Below, in pieces: positions 1-14,130 of a stretch of DNA of 64,000 nt. The stretch spans positions 1,150,964 to 1,214,963 of the forward strand of contig VZRN01004245.1 in NCBI GenBank assembly GCA_013397935.1, in the 5' to 3' direction. The notes below the pieces were generated by a model. That model saw nothing but the letters and a program-made list of their open reading frames with translations, had not been told where the DNA came from and ran no database searches. How positions within the stretch are numbered: position 1 is the first letter of the stretch; every line of letters begins with the position of its first letter. Both the position numbers and the translations under genes were made by a program. This DNA is from Dasyornis broadbenti (taxonomy: Eukaryota; Chordata; Aves; Passeriformes; Dasyornithidae).

Positions 1-1942
1 TTTTTCTGGATGCTGGCTTTCCTGCAGATTTGAAGAGAGATGCCATCCTGTATATAGCAGTGATCTCATCCCCTACCACTGCCAATTAGGGCTGCAACAT
101 CAACTCTTGATATAGTGAGGAGCTGGCAAAAAACCCCAACAGCAACCTGTAATTGCCTGTGCTGGGGAAGAGCCACTGAGCACCCTGCACCCCGCTCACT
201 GCAATACCCACCGTGAACGAGCTGCCATAGAAACGGGGCAGGTACCACGGGATTGCCTCTTGCTCTCAGCAAATTGGAAATAACCCACGGAGAGGTGTTT
301 GGGTTGATTTGTTGGCTCATATGAGGCTGTGAAAACAGCTTCAGCTGCCCAGCTACGACACAGCAGCTCAGCCAGGAGCCGCTGCCATCAGGGTGGCGGT
401 AAAAGATGAGGAAAACAGGAATTAATCCGGAAGGAAAGATCTGATCCTGTGAGGTGAGGGCAGCCCCAGCACTGCTGGGATGTCTGTAGGGCAGGCAGCT
501 CCTACAGCCCAGGAGTTTGCGTTGCTTCTCCTGCCTCGGCACGCTGGAGGAAGGGCTGCTGCTCCTGTGGAGGTGCAGACAAATGGCTCACAACTCGGAA
601 CAACTGCATGCACTCAGTCGTTCTGGATTTTCGAACAGTTACACTGTCTGTGGGGTTCTGAGCAGTGTTAGCATCGACATTTTGAAGAGGGGGAAGAAAA
701 AGTGTAATTTAAGTCTTTCACTGATTCAGCAATTTAAGTGGTGCCCCTTTGGAAAACTGGCCTGGAGAGTTGTATCCTGTCCACCACTCCCTAGGAGTAT
801 TTCACACCCTTTGCTCCCCTGAAAACAAGTTTTCCCCTCTTACCGACAACAAAAAAACCCCAAACTAACAAAAAATTAAAAGTTAAAAGACAATACATTG
901 TTTTCCAATGAAAATTTTCAGGCTAAAGTAATACTGTTGTTAAAAATTTCTAATTCAAACAAGTAAGTGCTTGCAACCATCAAATGAAAAATAAATACAA
1001 GAAATATTTTCTCTAAGTATTTCTGATTAGCTGAACACAATTAAAGAAAACATTCAACCATTTTGACATAGTTTGTAAGCTTCTCCCCCGAGGCAGGGCT
1101 GCAGACAGAGGAGGAATTGTTCCAAATACCCATCAATCCCCAGAAGGCAAGGCCCAGCCATATAATTAGACATCGAGCAAAAGGCTTATTTCTTTCTTCT
1201 TTCTCTTTATAATATCTTTTATATAAATCCTTGGGTCCTTATTTAGGTTTTATTGAAAAGAAAATGCTTGACATTTTCCCCAGGTACCTACTGAGCAGCA
1301 CTGAATTAGGACTTCAGGCTGTGACACGCATACACCACTGTCCCATCCATAAATACACAGGTGTCACATCCATAAATAACAATAAAGGGCTAGTGCCTGA
1401 AACAGAGACAGAAAAGCACCTTCCAGCAAAAGCCCAAAAACACAGATCAGCGAGCTCTCCCCACTGCTTTGAGGACTTTTTGTCTAAATAAAACTGCATG
1501 GCAACCTCTGACTTGCTAACTGAGTTTTAGAGAAGGAACAGCAAGGGACAGGAAAACCCCTTTTCACGATGTAACATGAGAAAACTGCTAAAGGCTGTTC
1601 TAAATAAAGAACACGAGTGCTTCCTAAAGCCATCGTTACTAAACTGCCATCCTCCCAAGGGGCAAAACAAAACAAAACAAAATCACATTATTTTTGTGCT
1701 GCCACCATCGTGAATGTTTGCAGAAGTCCCCCTCACCATCCCTGAAATTTTGCACCTGGAGGATGCAAGAGATGCTCAGCTGGCAGGAGAGCGCCCACCT
1801 TTCCCATGCACTGCCAGGGTTTGCCTGCCCTTCCCATGCCAGCGACCTGCCAGCCAGGGCGAAGGGCAAAAATCAAATATTGCAAAGCAGGACAGGAGTG
1901 ATCTGAGCAAAAGTATGAGATCCAGGGACCCTGACACTGGGG

Positions 1943-1959
1943 AAAAAAAAAAAAAAAAA
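1943..1959. repeat. A17 homopolymer tract
   Basis: A run of 17 A on the plus strand (T on the TMTC1 sense strand). No retroposed body is recognisable beside it. Confidence 0.9.
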
Positions 1960-2829
1960 GTGGCAACTATCAATTAGCCACTTTGTAGGTCATATATTTG
2001 CAAAGCCCTCAGGGAGATGGAAAGCATTATACAAACTATATGCACACATGTTAACGCTGATTAATTTTCTCTCTGCAAACATACCCCTTTTTCTTCTCCA
2101 TTGCCCCTCCTCTCATTATATCAGCAGTCTCATCTGGAGGAGGACGAGGAACTGCTGACAGCTGAAGTATTTTCCGCAGTTGTTCTTTTGAGATTCAGAA
2201 ATGCAACCACTCAACACGGCCCTGTGTTCAGCTGACTGTTTCCTTAATAGCTTTGCTCTTTCATGTGTTTCCTCATTTTCTGTTACATGAATTTGAAGCA
2301 ATCTGATTTCCAAGTTAATTTGAAATGATGCAGGATCCATTAGTCGGGGGCATCATTTGCAAAATAACTCTGAGAGGCAACTTTCACTCACTGCACTTTC
2401 AGGTGTACCCTCAGCAACCAAAGGCAGGGCTAGTGATGTGAATAAAGTCAGCAGAATTCGACCTAAAAAGCCTGTCAGCGTACAGAGGCACGGGGATGCA
2501 GCCTAAATGCATAAAAGCTTTGTAATATATGCAAAAGCTCGTCCACAGCCTGAGGTTTACACCAATGAGCAGCCTTTTTGTGACAGTGCTCAGACTAATG
2601 ACAATCAGAATATATACAGCTTTCCAAAAGACTGTCTATAAGCATTTTTCTTAGGGTGTTTGGATGCAGAATTTCCGAGGAATAGAATTTAAATGTTTTG
2701 TGAATAAAACTTCTGTTTCTGTTGTCACTAAGTAACCCAGGGTGACACTGAGGACTTGGAGAGAGGGTCTTGGAGGGCAATCCTCAAGAAAAACCCCGTC
2801 ATCTCTGTATTGAGCTGTGTCAAGCACAT

Positions 2830-2877
2830 AAAAAAAAAAAAAAAAAATCTGGGTTTAAAAAAAAAAAAAAAAAAAAA
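2830..2877. repeat. Twin A tracts (A18 and A21) with a 9-bp spacer
   Basis: Two long A runs are separated by tctgggttt. On the TMTC1 sense strand they are two T runs about 215 bp downstream of the exon H donor. Such runs are often length-variable and may be assembly artefacts or the tails of lost retroposons. No LINE or SINE body is visible next to them. Confidence 0.9.
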
Positions 2878-3091
2878 GGCAAGGATTTTGAGTAGCTTTG
2901 CTCCTGCCAAGCAATCTGCTCTCAGCTGACTATAAAACCTCTCGTGCTGTAATGCCAAAACTCCCAGGCAGAGAACACACTGACTAGCAATAGAATGTTT
3001 GAAGTACTTAAAAGGGAAGAAGCAATCATGCCTGCTTTCAGAAAATGAGATGGTGGTCTCATTAGCAAAAAAATTCAATTGCAATAGTTAC

Positions 3092-3213
3092 CTCGGCATG
3101 TAAAGGACTCGCTCTGCCACCACAAATCCCACCCTGAAGAAGAGGTTGCTGGCTGGGATGAATGGGAAAACCAGGAACAACAAGCCAACCAAAACTTCTT
3201 TGTGTTCCAGTTT
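3092..3213 (-). CDS. TMTC1: TMTC1 coding exon H (PASNLFFRVGFVVAERVLYMP)
   Basis: This 122-nt exon follows the acceptor ttattgcag and ends at the donor gtaact. It encodes 40 codons, KLEHKEVLVGLLFLVFPFIP then ASNLFFRVGFVVAERVLYMP, and leaves AG for a split Ser or Arg. The stretch from P-SNLFF to ERVLYMP is among the most conserved in the TMTC family and closes the membrane core before the TPR region. If the intron were retained, the codon after AGG would be TAA, an immediate stop. The following exon, expected to begin near MGYCILF, was not found between 1 and 3091. Confidence 0.96.
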
Positions 3214-6200
3214 CTGCAATAATACAAAATTAAACAAATATCAACTAAAAAAATCCACCTTAATTCACCTCTAACTTCCCCCTTTCTTTCGAGGGTCATA
3301 AAAAAAGCAACTTAGATTAACAGTCGGTACTTTTTGCATTTAAAAGAAATTTTTGTGAGACGCTAATCTTGGATTATTTACGCACTGCTTGTGCATCTAA
3401 CATGCCCAGGAAGCGCACAAACACCACCCACTCTGTCTATTATTACCCTTGGTATTGTCTCCAAGGTCAGCTCTGCCATATGCATGGCACAGCTATCACC
3501 CAAGCTGGAACTGATATTGGTAAAATGTAAGTATAGAGCAGTGTGGATGTATACATCAGCGCGTCTGTGACAGTGTGACTGCGTGTAAACGCACAAATGC
3601 ATATCACAAACACACAGACCGCGGTGTTCAGTCCTAAATGTTTATAGCTGTTCAATCAGTCACATTTTGTGTAAAGAAAACCAGCCCCAAGTGACACATG
3701 AATGCAGTCATTTTATCCCTTTCAAGGAAAATATCCGCACTTGAAGCGATACTTTGGCGCACAAGGTCTCCGCACTCATATAGAAATTTGAGACACGCTG
3801 TACTCTAAAATTAATGTTTCTCACTTGAGCTCAGTTAATGCCCTTCACTTGCGCTCACTTTAATGTTAGCTCGCTCTTTGAGGAGAAATGGAATTACCAC
3901 AAGCAATTCAAGCCAGCTGAGATCTGCGGGGCCAGCACAGGCATCTGGGGACGCCGTGACCAGCAGTGGCCACTCACCCTGCCACGGACAGACCCGTGTC
4001 TCCTGAGCAAGTCGAGGTTCAGGTATAGCTCCACCTCGCGAGGGTGAATCAGCTCTTGCTTCTCCAAGAACGACAGCAGGATATCGGGAGAAGCTTTGTC
4101 ATGCTTAGGAACAGAGGCAGCCAGAATCACGTAATGGTTTCAACACTTTCTAATCGTTGTGGGCAATTTTTTTTAGTTTTGGAGAGCAAATGGACTTCTC
4201 TTTGCTGGAGGGAGCTGCATTTAGAAATGCTGAACAAGATTTTTGAGTAGAGAAATGCAGAGGCCAGTGGATGATTCAGGGCCAAGCAGTACAACCTGTC
4301 CTGCTTTTGCACAGCTGCAGACTGCAACAGCACTTACCACTGGCCCAGACAGTGGCTGAAATTCAGAAATCCTACTACTAAAATACACTCATCCTATTCT
4401 GTGGGAAACACCACAAGCATTTTCTACGGGTACCAAATGCAAGGGTACAAGTCAGGAGGCTCTGAGGTGGCTTTAGAGGAGCTGAACCATAGACAACCAA
4501 AAAATGCACTGATTTCTCCTGGCTCAAAGAGGAATCATGAGGTAGGGAGAGAAGTAGAATTCATGTCTCCAGACTTCTTTATCAAGATGTGTTTTAAATA
4601 GCACCACAGTTATCTATGGTGATTCTATTACCCACTTTTCCAGTATCTTGGATTCACAGTTACTACTGCCCACATGCAGTCACAACAGCATCTAAAGCAC
4701 ATTATTCTCAGAGCTGAAGGAGACATCAATTCATAAAGATGATGAGCAGAGGTGCCTGGTAATTACAACATAAAAGTGAATCGAAAGAAAAAAGGATTAA
4801 TTTTTTTGTCTCAACTCCGAATTAAAACTACCAGTTCTAGCTCAACTTCAGCTTCCTTCCCACCCAGCTCTGGATATACCCTCCATTTTTCTCCTGCCAT
4901 TTGACTCTCCCTTCCCACTTTGTCTGAACTAATTATGGTGCCCATCTTCTGTCACCACTCTGCTGCAGGGCTTTGACACGACCCAGAGGCACAAGAAGGT
5001 ATGTGGGGCCAAAGGGAGTGCACTGCTAACACATAAAATGTTCTCAGTCCCCAAGACACCCACTTGCTTTCAAACAAACCAGCTCTCAAGTAGTTCTCCA
5101 GTTGCTGATCATTAAATCAATAATTGGGAAAACAACCTCCAGTTAAACATCTCTGGGAAGGACACGCTGTTATTCAAGGCTGCGGCACTGCAGATAAGCA
5201 AAGGAAACCGAATAACGCTGGAGAAAGACAAATAAAACTTGTACATGGAATGGGAAAGAGGAAAATGTGGGAATTAGCTCAGCTGAAGGATAAAATGGTT
5301 GTTTTACTCCCCAGAACAAGTCACAGCTCCATGCTGATGCTGTTGAGGGCTGCCAACTCAGTCCCTTGGGCAGGGCTCAGAGACAGGAGCCCAGCACGCA
5401 CAAACCAGGCTCAGGGAGCAGCAGAACCCTCCAGGAGCTCCTTACTTCTGAAACAAAAAATACCTGGCAGTGCCCTTTTTAAAGCACTCCCTTAAGGCAG
5501 AGGCTTTTGGGAAGAGCTGGTCCTTAAAGGCCAGGCTTCAGCTGCTTGTGGGCAGCAGGATCTCCCTTCAACATGAGCCACAGGAGATCCCTTCCACGCG
5601 TTTTTCTAAATAAAACAAACCCAAATTATATGTAGCCTGTGACATTTTCCAGGCAAAGAAATAAAAGAAATATTAGGAGCATTTATTTGCTTTAGCTACT
5701 TTGGTCGTATGATCCAAGCTGAGATGGCTGAGCTAAAGGTGTCAGAATCAGCATCTTCCAGGTGCCCAGAGAGCAGTAAAAGCTTTTAAAGAGTAATAGG
5801 CAATTTTGCTTGTCTTCCTTTCTACTTAAAATAAAATAGCCAGGACTAGAAATTATAGATCACTGCATTCTTTTCACAGAGAGACAATTCCTTTCCTCTT
5901 AAAGGATCAGCGCTTTCTTTTGGAAATAGAAAGATTTTCTTTCTGTCACAGAAGTCTCTGGTGGGGGGGAATCAACAAATACTTTTGAATTAACCTTAGA
6001 ATGATTTTTCTTGTCAAAGACAAGCCGATTTCAAATCAAAATAGCATTTGTTACAGTAAATAGCTTAGTGGGAAGGAGGAGTTTTCAAATTTACATGCAA
6101 CTCATTGCAATTAAGCCTTCATTATATTGTAACAAAAAAACCCCACTAATAAAACAACAAACCAACCCAAAAACTGATTTGTAAAAAGAGCTTTTTAACT

Positions 6201-7512
6201 TCCTTTTCACAGACTTATCAAAGAACTAAAGAAAACTTATGTCTCCCAAGGGCAATGCAAAAAAAAAGTGTCCCAGTATCTCAAACAAAATATCAAAGAA
6301 TCACACCAAGGTCAAACATGATCAATACAGCAATAAATCCCAAAAATTGCTTCCTTGGCAATTTGGGGGAAAAAGAAGAAACTCTAGAATTTACAGCTGG
6401 AGAGGTCTTTCCATATTATATATAAGACACATTCCTGAGCCTTGAATCAGTATTTGCTGACTACCACTGGGGCACAGGTCTTCTGCAAGGCAGAGCCCTC
6501 AAAGGGCGAGTGCAGGAGGTGCACACGTGATCTGTCATAACCACGGACTTGCATAAACCCACCGCAAATTCCTTATTTTCCCCCTTGAGCAAGCCTGGTC
6601 TGAGGTGCCAGATGCACTCAGTCTGCACTGTGCTCACAGGACTGATGCTCACACAGCCCGGCACCTCCAAGGGCCGAGGCGTTGGGAAGCAGAGCTGTGA
6701 GGGCAGCGTTCCTCCTGCCTGGACTCAGCTGCACCTCAGGGGAGACAGCAGCCGGGCAAGCAAATCCAAGCAAAGTCCGTTCTGCTCTGAACGCTTCCCA
6801 AGGTGTTTACATGTGCTTGCCTGTTTGATGTGAAGGTGGCAACCAAACGGGCTAAAATTCCTTCCTCTAACAGTTTGTTTTGAGAACGAGGCAAGTGTCA
6901 CCTCTCCACCATCTAGATCCAAGAGCTCCATGGAATAAAGGCTTCCTGCCTACCAGAGCCATCAGTTCCTCTGACAGTGAGCTCTGGATGGCCCATGGCA
7001 GCCACTGAGATGTCTGGAACACCTGACTGCATGTGCAGAAAAGCTGATTCCAGGAAAGCTGCTAGTGCATGGCTGTATGAAAGCAATGACTGCAATTACA
7101 CATTTTCATATGCCTGCAGCCCTAGCAGGTAAGTGCATTACCCACCAAAAGAGGCACAGAGATTCACAGAAGCTCCATGACTCTCCGTAGACCACAGACA
7201 GAGGATGGCACTTCCTCAGTTCATTCCTAACACGCATTTGTACAAACCCTCGGTGCAGACTGCACACAAACCTACTCCATCTGCTCCTGCTGTGCCACTC
7301 TCTCGTGAAGTCACAAGGAGCTTGGCGGTGTGACTTCTCACCAGCCTGCATCTGGCAAGGGGTCAGCACCTGCAAACATCCACTCCTGCACATATCCAGC
7401 ATTAAAGATAAAAGGAATGGTGTAAAAGCATGTGAAATTCACTCTGCATTCAGGCGTAAGGTGATGAAAAGAAAGCATGAAGCTAATCAGGAATTGATAG
7501 ATTCCTTCAGAG

Positions 7513-7530
7513 AAAAAAAAAAAAAAAAAA
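7513..7530. repeat. A18 homopolymer tract
   Basis: A run of 18 A within the G-H intron, preceded by tcagag. No target-site duplication or element body could be seen by eye. Confidence 0.9.
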
Positions 7531-9814
7531 TCTCAGTGGCTGTAAAGCTCCCAGAAGCAAGCAGTGAGTGCCACCTCACTGAGGCACTCATGGCAGAGCT
7601 GGATCATGCTCCACGCACCACCAGCATGGGCTCCTTTAGGTCAGCAGCACAAATCTGGATGGGACACACACACCTTTATCTCCTGTGACCAAACAGGAGG
7701 GCACTGGGGAGCTGTGGTCATTTCACTGCTGCTGGTGCCGCTGCTTCCAAGTGAACGATGCCAAAAGCCGGCTGTCAACAGATGGTCTGAAAAGCTCAAG
7801 CATTTGGTAAGCAAAAGGTAGCCTTCCTGCTTCAAAACTGGCTCAGACACCTGTCTTAATCAGCTTGCTCCTAGAAAAAGAGCCACAAATTCTGTTATCA
7901 CTACAATTTATTAGGAGTCTTATTTTTTCATCTCATTAAAAAAAAAATAAATTGAAAAATCAGCATCTTCAGTAGCACCAGCTACTTGAATGCCAGGCTT
8001 AGCAACTCGCTTATTTCCTAAAATAACTAAATTTTTCTCGGTGATCATCTAGTTTTGATAGAAATAGCCACGGATTTCTAGTGCTATTTTGATAATCACT
8101 GCTGACTGCTTAATAACTACCTGACACACTGATACTATTTCAAGTATTTGGCAACAACAAGCACCACTTTCCAGTTCACCAGCAGCAGCAGCACCTGTTC
8201 AGGAACTGGTGCACAGGCAAACATAGACCAGTGAGAATCTGAAATCCAAACCCTTGAAGGGTTCCTAACCCAGGATTATCTGAGGAGAAATCCTTGGCAC
8301 ACATCTCAGACCACCCTAACGAGATCATTCCCTCTCCGTTTCCAGAAGGATTGAAGTCCTGGTCTGTACCACCAGGTAAAACTGTGTGGTTTTCAGAAAT
8401 GCTGAAAATGCCTAAAAACTTTATGTGAATGAGAACTGTGGATGCTCAACAGCTCTGGAAACCAGGCTTTCAATTACTGAATAAAAGCAGAAAGCAGTCT
8501 TTCCCCATTCCCATAACCCACAGCAGGGCACAGAAATACATCCTACAGTATCACACTCCTTATTTTAGTATCTTAAAGTAAAATTTTGATATCTGCTGTT
8601 TTCTTTTTCCCTGTAGATGTCAGCTACCCATCCACTCATCTGTGTGTTTATGGTCTCTCACCCAGGTTTCTAAAATTCCCTTAAGATATAAGCTCATTTT
8701 CCCCATCCTTAATCTCTGCAACCTCTAACTCCACTTGACAAGCCAATTTGAGCAGGACGAAGAAGCACACAAATCTTTGAAAGAGAAGTGGAACATTCCA
8801 AAAGGAAACAGGAAAATCAACAAATTGCTCCAGGAATTAGAATAATCCTTTTGACCTTGTGGTTGCTTTTCCCTCTTCCCTTTCATCCTGTGACTGCAGG
8901 CTGCTTCACCAGGTAGGGAAAACAAAACAAAACAGGTAAAATTTAATGCACACATTTGCAGTGCACCAAAGCATGGCCTTTGCAGAAGCAAATCGGTTCA
9001 TGGTGAGTTTGCTCTTGAGAAGGCAACATGGAACAAGAGGAGCCTGACAAAAACCAAAACCCCCATGACAGCTTGGCACCCCAATTTTAAGGCCAAGTAG
9101 CCTCAATGAACAATCATTACCTCCCCCAGCTGTAAGTTTCTTGCTCCTCGTTTCACCCACACTCTCCTATTCACCCCTGCTGCTGTGCCATTTCAAAACC
9201 TTTCAGCTCTGAGAAAGCCTTGAAATATTAACTCGGATCAGAAGAAGAAAATGGCAGAACAAAAAGAGTAATTCAGTGTTAATATGCTGAAAATGGCAGA
9301 ACTAGTTGCCCTCATGATAATTACCTACACCACGCTGCAGGCAGTAAGAGCCCAATTTGGTGAGATGCTGAATATATTCATGGTGAGCCAAATCAGGACT
9401 GCTTCAGCTCTGGTTATATTTACCCAGAGCACCACGCTCCAAACCTGTTATTTTAAACATCTACCAAGCAAAAGAAAATCTGATGCAAAAGGTATTTTGA
9501 CAGTTCTTGTGTTTGTTTTTTTAATCCAGAACAGCAGCCACACACAGAGACTAAGGCAGCTTTTCCCTGCTCCTTGGGTCTGACAGCTGGCACAGCCAAG
9601 TTCCCCGGGAAGGCTTCCCTGCTCCTCCCAGCCCCACCAGGGACCTGCACGCAGCTGATGCGGCTGCAGCACTCGGCAGAGCAGAAATGTGGCCAGCGAG
9701 CTCGGGGTGGCTGCCCCCCTTCCTCTCCAGCTCTCACTAAACAGAGTCTTTCTGGCTTATTACTCTCTCCCTGCAGCAAATATTAACAACAGAAGCAGCA
9801 CAGAGGAAAGAAAC

Positions 9815-9833
9815 AAAAAAAAAAAAAAAAAAA
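9815..9833. repeat. A19 homopolymer tract
   Basis: A run of 19 A in an A/G-rich stretch (gaggaaagaaac before it). It could be the remnant tail of a retroposed sequence, but no source gene is recognisable upstream. Confidence 0.9.
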
Positions 9834-12800
9834 GCGCTGCTAAGGATTAAGAACATCAGTCGTGACCTTCTCTCTGTGTGGAAGGAATTCAAGTGGCCCT
9901 CAGGAAAATGAAAGCAGGATTTATTTTAAATGGACCTTTTATGGAAATGACTGTGGTTTCCAGCTCGTCAGATAGACTCCATCAATAAATAGCCTTATTC
10001 ACCTTGCTGTGCCTTTGAAGCAGGTATTGTTCTGGAAGTGTTGTGGCATATAAATTTTGCTAGGCATACTTTCTAACTACGCTGGTCCTACTGTAGAATA
10101 TTCTAAAAGGCAATTGTTCCCCAGAAAGGTCCATAAGCTGTGATTTATTAATGAAATGCCAAACCTGGGAAACGAGGCAAAGGTCTCAGGAGTGCAGGGT
10201 AAAGTAAATAGCACGACAGAACACACAGAGAGAGTGCTAGCAAAAACAACAGAAACATGCACACAAAGAGAAGATGCAAATGCATTCCCCTCCTTGATGG
10301 TATTGAACGTTGTCAGAGGAGAAATTTAGTCTGAAAGTCACTGAAGAATATGCTCAGACGATATCCATACATACAATCCACCAGATAAATGGCAATATGA
10401 TGCCAATTACAGCACAAATTAAAGTCATCCCAATATGGTATAAAATGCCTTGTCTTGGCTAAGAAGCACCATGCAGGGAAATTCAGAGAGGCGGCATCAC
10501 CTTTAAAATTAGATTTGACATAAAAAACAGCCAACTGTGGCATATGAAAGATCAGGATAATACATATGTCAGTCACATGCAATGAACACAACCTGAAAAC
10601 CATCACAATTCCCTGTACCATATGTAGCCACATCACACGGAAGAGCCAAGCATGCTCTTTAAGAAAGTTAAGAGTTTTCCCACTATCAGCCCTCCACACA
10701 TCAGGTACCACAGAGAAAGAGGAATCCTATCCATCATGTGCTCTGTACACACAACATTCCCAGCTACAACCACAGGAAAAGCTGCATTTTAATCACACTG
10801 CTAATTAAGCAGCGACCTAAAAATGCCATGCAGAGTGGCGCTTCAAACATCTGAAGGGTCTTCCTTTCATGCTCACTGAATTATTATGACATGTCAAAGA
10901 AATAACTGGCGTCCTGATGATAATGCCAAGAATTGTCCTCCCTCCAGTTCACCAGGTGCTCCCTGCATCTTCCAGCAAAGAAAGGCAGTGCCATGGGCCC
11001 TTGGGCACCGCAGTGGCCATCTGAAGCACCAGACGATTTTTCTGACCCTGTGACTGGCACACTTGGTAAGCAATGAGGGAATGCCTCGTCCATTTCCCTG
11101 TTCCCAGTCCGAATCCATCTGAAGTCACACCACACCCGCTCCTCGGAGCCAAGGCTGTCTTTGAAAATGAACAATAAATAAATCTTATCCTCTTTTCCCA
11201 ACTGTGAACATTTCTCTGGGATGCAGGTGTTTCCAAGAGCAGCCCCAGCCTTTGTCACATCCCCGGCACACTGCTTGAAGCCCGTGTGAGGAAGTTCACT
11301 GCCAAGAGCCGGGCAGAACCTGAGGATTCTGAGGCGTGCCAGTGACTCCTGGTGCCTTGGCCGGAACAGCTCCGGAGTGGCCAATCTGCAGAGCACGCTG
11401 GGCAACTGCATGGAGAAAAACCAAGTACTAAAATGTTCCAGAGAGCTGCTTAATCATGGACTGCAACATTAGTCACTATGGAAAAACCGTGGCCAGAGAC
11501 AGCATAAAGGTCCTTTCCTCCCGAGTGGGAGATGAGCAGGATGAGAAGGAAGGCTTCTCTCTGCAAACAAACTGGAGAGCTGCCTTCTCCTTTTCTGCAC
11601 TTTTCAGCAATAAACGCCCATCTAATAACAGACATGTTCCAAGCAAAGCACCTACGGCAGAAATCGTGCGCTGCTTCTTCCCTTTCTGAGGTATAACAGC
11701 GCTCACGAAATGAAATGAAACAAGAAAGCTTCATGCTTTAGATGTCCTTTATCAGCACCACACATACATGCCTGACAGAGTTATTACCCTAATCACAAAC
11801 GCCAACAACAAATTAGCCCTGTTTAAAATTCAAAAACAACAAAGGCAGAAATCCAATCCATGCTTTCTCTAATTACAGTCCACACAAAATATTCTGCAAG
11901 TCTCCTGTGAGTTTGTGCTGTGGATGCACACACATCACCTCTTGCCACTGAAAATCAGTTCAGTGTTCACTGGACCAACGTCTTCACTGCTGCCAAAGCA
12001 ATTCCCAGCATTTCTATTCTCCGTGCTGCAGAAAGGGAAGCGATGGTGCCACTGAAAATGAATGTGAGGTTTTGTTGTCTCTTACCCCTGCACTCCTACA
12101 CTCAAACAGAAGGCACACAGACTGCATGCCTGTTCACTGTGCAGTCATTCCTTAGGAAATTGCAAGCTCTCTCTTCCAGGTTAGACCTTGCAAGGAAAAA
12201 GGAGAGAAAAATGGCTGCGAAGACTGTTCTGTTTGCTTCAAAAGGAAAGCAGAACATCTTGCACTTCATGAAATGTGAGAAATCAACTGATGCATCTCAT
12301 GCTGCCCATAAGCTGTAAAATACTGAGAAATAGCTTGTCTGGGGCTTGACTGAAGGAAGGTCCTTCACGTGGGGAGCAATGCCCTACCAAAGTCTACTAC
12401 TGCTGCATTTCGAAAGATGCTTCAAGACCCTAATACAATGAATTGTGCCTGCAGTTCCTGAACTTCCCTCTCCCTGTTATAAAAGGGATTGTTTGAAGTC
12501 AAATGGCATAATTTATTTCCAGGGAAAGTGCTGCTTCCTGTTTGCTTTCCTTGATAGTTCACACTGCTCAGCCCAACACTCAATGGCAGTATCACGACCG
12601 GGTGATTGTGTGAGTTGTTAAAAATAAAATAGAAAACAGCTTCAGAAACGTAGAATTTCCTGAAAAGCAAAATATTTCAGCTACCTCTAATTATATATAC
12701 ATAGATAAGCTCCATCTCTGGAGCATCTAGCAAGTAAACGCCCAAAAAGTAAAATTCATGTCGTTTAACATTAACAGTCGTCAAGAGCAAAACTGAACTT

Positions 12801-14130
12801 CTCGCCAAAAAATTACAATTTGCAGTTTCAAATCAAACAGTGGTATTCATAAACCCAGACTGAATTGTTTTGCTTTTTATGGGAAAAAAAAAAGTAATAA
12901 AAATATGATTAATTTTTTTTTTTCAAGCAAACCAACATTATTAATCCTACACATAGTTAAAATTCTGACAGCAGGAGAAGAAATAAAAAGCAAACAAAAC
13001 TTCAAAGAACACAGAATAAGATTTTTCAGGAGTCTTCAGTACTGGGCTAATAAGAATTTTATCATTAACTTTGCTGAGAACAGGATTAGGTCTAATACAA
13101 ACACTTCTGAATATCTCTAGCAGTGAGTAATGAAAGCAGGAGGAATATGAGATGATGTACAACCTGCAGGCAGAACTAGTGAATACCTAATAGGGTATTT
13201 TCCCATATTTCCCATACAGCATCTGTCAATGTATTATCTAAATTAATGACTCTGCAGCCTCAGACTGTTTGGTTCATTTTCTGTCTCTTATCAGGAGCAC
13301 AGGGAAGACTGCAAATGTACATGACCTGCACATTTTAGCATAATACAGGTGTTAAAAACCTGACACTCTTCTATGTTTTTCAGTAATACAAACATTTAAG
13401 GAAGAGAAACTTCTGTGCCCTTTCCAAAGTGACAACGAACACCCTTCCTAAAGAAGCTTCCACAACACAATTGGAAGAGGAATCGCTTGTAACTCCCTAT
13501 GATCCACAAAAAAACCCCCTTCCATGGAAGTGCGTATCTGATCTCTGACAAGGCTTGTACGACGTCACTCTCATTTCTGCAGCACAATTCATGGTGCCTC
13601 TGAAAGGCTGGATTGGGAAGTATGGCTCACCAACTGCATTATTTACGCTAAAGAACCATTTCCAGATCATTTCCAATTTCCCACAATCCATTACTCCGCT
13701 GACAAAAAAAAAAAACCTTCTCATCAAGATGTATCCAATGTTTAGGTTTCAGAAGCATAGCAAAAGTGCAAATAGAGGAATTGATTTTATTGTCAAAAGG
13801 TTCTGCAGATGACAGTTCCCAGTCCTGTTTGAAGTAAGTGACAAAAAGCCTAATGGCTATGGGAGAGGCAGAGATGCTTAAAAACTTCCAGCGGGGTTTG
13901 GATCATTAACAGAAATTGAATGCAGGAGTCTGGGCCAACTTCTGCCTTCAAATCAGACCCATTAGAGACTGAGACATTCAACGAGAGAGACATTTTCATC
14001 AGTTGAGCTTGCCTGCATTAGTCATTACTGGTGTGCTTGTTCACCCCAATCCAATGCAGAGGAAAGCAGGAGCTTACCAACCATTTCATCTGAAAACTAG
14101 GAAACAAAGGATGTATTTTTTTGGTGTTAC

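Larger units (their letters stand above)
1..3091 (-). other. TMTC1: TMTC1 intron after exon H (partial)
   Basis: This is the 5' part, in gene sense, of an intron that runs out of the window. I see no coding exon in it. Its content is AT-rich unique sequence, an (AAAAC)-like stretch near 1668-1682, a 17-base A tract at 1943-1959, and a pair of A tracts at 2830-2877. The open frames in this part do not resemble any family I know. Confidence 0.75.
3214..14130 (-). other. TMTC1: TMTC1 intron G-H (10.9 kb)
   Basis: This intron separates exons G and H. It is mostly unique, AT-leaning sequence with A-rich tracts at 7513-7530 and 9815-9833. I recognise no nested gene, RNA gene or interspersed repeat. 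The longest open frames (175 codons at 10884-11411 and 132 codons at 10313-10711, both minus) lack any familiar motif, and I read them as chance. Confidence 0.75.

Noticed and set aside
3075..3299. 74-codon minus-strand frame over exon H
   Set aside because: It is a shifted frame of the real exon H reading frame, which contains PASNLFFRVGFVVAERVLYM.
10884..11411. 175-codon minus-strand open frame in the G-H intron
   Set aside because: It has no recognisable domain and does not fit the TMTC1 sequence between exons G and H, which join directly in phase.
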